DNA from: CAXBBB01 sp963815505
Lineage (GTDB): Bacteria; Bacteroidota; Rhodothermia; Rhodothermales; BA12
Assembly: GCA_963815505.1 (NCBI GenBank)
Contig: CAWFGU010000026.1
Span: forward strand, 62,001-126,000
DNA length: 64,000 nt
Reading direction: 5' to 3'
The notes under the pieces were generated by a model that worked only from the letters and a program-made list of their open reading frames with translations, made no database searches and was not told the origin of the DNA. Shown one piece after another: positions 63,159 through 64,000 of this stretch (the stretch's first letter is position 1; every line of letters begins with the position of its first letter). The position numbers and the translations under genes were made by a program.

Positions 63159-63401
63159 TCAGGCAGCCAGGCGCATCTTCTGCACCGGCTTGATGAGGTG
63201 GAGACGGACCAGCTTGTTGAGCCGGTCGGCGTACGGGCGCGTCGCGATTCGCTTGCCCCGGATGATCTGGTTGAGCACCTGGTAGCTGCACCGCTCCATA
63301 GCGGCGAAGTCTTTCTGGGAGAGGTGGCGGAGGCGCAGAGCGGCCTCGACGCGAGCGGACTGGTCGTCTGTGACGAGCGTGCCGGGCTGGATGGGGTCCA
63401 T
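63159..63401 (-). CDS. Ner-like HTH regulator of the early operon
   Basis: An 80-residue protein with one HTH (about 20-50: EAALRLRHLSQKDFAAMERC and NQIIRGKRIATRPYADRL). It is the first gene of the leftward early operon and faces the repressor gene across a 102-base spacer, the position of ner in Mu or cro in lambda. It would damp early transcription. Sequence identity to Ner itself is not evident, so the call rests on position and the HTH. Confidence 0.65.
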   Translation of the reverse strand: MDPIQPGTLVTDDQSARVEAALRLRHLSQKDFAAMERCSYQVLNQIIRGKRIATRPYADRLNKLVRLHLIKPVQKMRLAA

Positions 63402-63503
63402 CGTGTTGCCGTGGTATGGTTAGAGGAGTACCTTTCGTGTCTGCTCGGTGAAGTTTGAGGACGCCCCGTGCAGCACGTATCACAAGTCTACCCACAAAAC
63501 GGC
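63402..63503. promoter_or_regulatory. Divergent early/repressor control region
   Basis: A 102-base spacer between the Ner-like gene (minus) and the repressor (plus). It should contain both promoters and the operators. CGTG-CAG-CACG at 63467-63477 is a short dyad; no longer repeated operator could be defined by eye. Confidence 0.5.
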
Positions 63504-64000
63504 ATGGAGTCAACCCCAAAAGGGTACAAGGAGCAACTTTCTACCCGACTTTCGTCAGTTCGGGAGGATTCAGGACTATCGCAATCCAAGTTTTCTGCCC
63601 GCTTTGGGGTTAAGCAGCAGACTTGGGCGAACTATGAGGTTGCTAGGACTATGCCTTCTCCTGAGTTAATAGCACAGATCGCTACCGATATGGAGTACGA
63701 TCCGGCTTGGCTCTTGACTGGTGAGGGCGATCCGCGCCGATCCAGCTTGCCCGTTCCTGTGAAGGTTGATGCGTTGCAAGCCCAGATCGCAGATTTAGAG
63801 CGCCAGCTTGCCGAAGTCGAGGAGGCTCGCGAGCGTGACCTGAACCGCATTGAGTTCGAGAGCGAGCACCTCGCTGACTCGTGGCGAGAACTTGAGGGCA
63901 AGCGCCCCACTGTCCGCGTGCCCGTCTACGACGTTCCGCTCAATGCGTCACCGCCTGACCCCGGAGCCAACTACGAAGAGGTCGACGCCCTTGTCAGCTA
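63504..64000 (+). CDS. Phage CI/LexA-type repressor, 5' part
   Basis: The frame from ATG 63504 is open to the window end, giving 165 residues. An N-terminal XRE HTH (REDSGLSQSKFSARFGVKQQ, then TWANYEVARTMPSPELIAQI) is followed by WLLTGEGD, typical of CI-like repressors. A coiled-coil linker comes next (LQAQIADLERQLAEVEEAR), then RVPVYDVPLNA, the usual opening of an S24 LexA-type dimerisation/autocleavage domain. It is transcribed away from the early operon, as c is in Mu. The self-cleavage Ser/Lys lie beyond the window. G+C is lower (about 55%) than in the rest of the prophage. Confidence 0.85.
   Translation, partial: MESTPKGYKEQLSTRLSSVREDSGLSQSKFSARFGVKQQTWANYEVARTMPSPELIAQIATDMEYDPAWLLTGEGDPRRSSLPVPVKVDALQAQIADLERQLAEVEEARERDLNRIEFESEHLADSWRELEGKRPTVRVPVYDVPLNASPPDPGANYEEVDALVS

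Larger units (their letters stand above)
52441..64000 (-). mobile_element. Mu-like transposable prophage, left part in window
   Basis: A compact block of small, mostly overlapping leftward genes with transposase A (57136-58722), the B ATPase (55472-56456), gp16 (58722-59159), a GH108 muramidase, HTH regulators and a rightward CI-type repressor at the far end. The late end lies between 52357 and 52440, next to a complete host gene; the early end is beyond the window. Only one putative head gene is seen, with no terminase, portal, capsid or tail genes, so the element is either reduced or rearranged. Gene order also differs from Mu: gp16 precedes A, and the muramidase separates A from B. Confidence 0.85.

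Noticed and set aside
1..64000. CRISPR array
   Set aside because: No regularly spaced repeats of 24-40 bases were seen; the only short-period repeats are the coding duplications described.

Overview
The window is about 65% G+C bacterial DNA, most likely from the Rhodothermota/Bacteroidota lineage (a Rubricoccaceae- or Rhodothermia-like organism). The reasons are two proteins with C-terminal type IX secretion sorting domains (window start and 50.0-52.4 kb), pyrimidine-rich leaders instead of Shine-Dalgarno sites before nearly every start, and promoter-like TATCTTG elements that resemble the Bacteroidota -7 box. The species cannot be named from this sequence.

Layout. 0-9.2 kb: end of a secreted T9SS protein, a six-PAS hybrid histidine kinase, a FIST sensory protein and a cytoplasmic GH38 alpha-mannosidase. 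9.3-18.6 kb: an outer-membrane barrel, two sugar ABC permeases, rimK with its retropepsin-like partner protease, an HI0933-type flavoprotein, an OmpR-type regulator, and a sugar-binding lipoprotein coupled to an FAD oxidoreductase. 18.7-27.7 kb: alpha/beta hydrolase, BI-1 protein, a histidine phosphatase overlapping menF, the 4.5S RNA gene, dtd-rdgB, ribBA and an asparagine-synthetase-like enzyme that lacks the glutaminase cysteine. 27.9-28.5 kb: a decayed IS5-type transposase abutting a truncated aldo/keto reductase. 28.6-34.8 kb: comF, a repeat protein and prmA, then a queuosine mannosyltransferase and a Ppx/GppA phosphatase. 34.9-40 kb: a GH15 hydrolase behind an RsbU-RsbV-RsbW partner-switching module. 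40-50 kb: an ABC ATPase, a family B DNA polymerase, mutS, sucC and an LptF/LptG permease. 50-52.4 kb: a second T9SS protein.

52.4-64 kb (the end of the window): a Mu-like transposable prophage read leftwards from a rightward CI-type repressor that runs off the window. It carries transposase A (D138, D231, E265), the B ATPase, gp16, a GH108 muramidase, a 3'-5' exonuclease, a Lar-like zinc protein and one putative head protein. No terminase, portal, capsid or tail gene is visible before host DNA resumes. Its most unusual gene, 62064-62702, looks like transposase A rearranged: a MuA-type C-terminal barrel first, then the two MuA-type DNA-binding modules, with no DDE core.

Ten or more otherwise well-conserved genes are broken by single-base frameshifts, concentrated at 9.5, 14-25 and 40-43 kb. 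The long genes between these stretches are intact. Uneven sequencing or assembly quality is the simplest explanation, so these genes are annotated with their frameshift positions rather than treated as dead.
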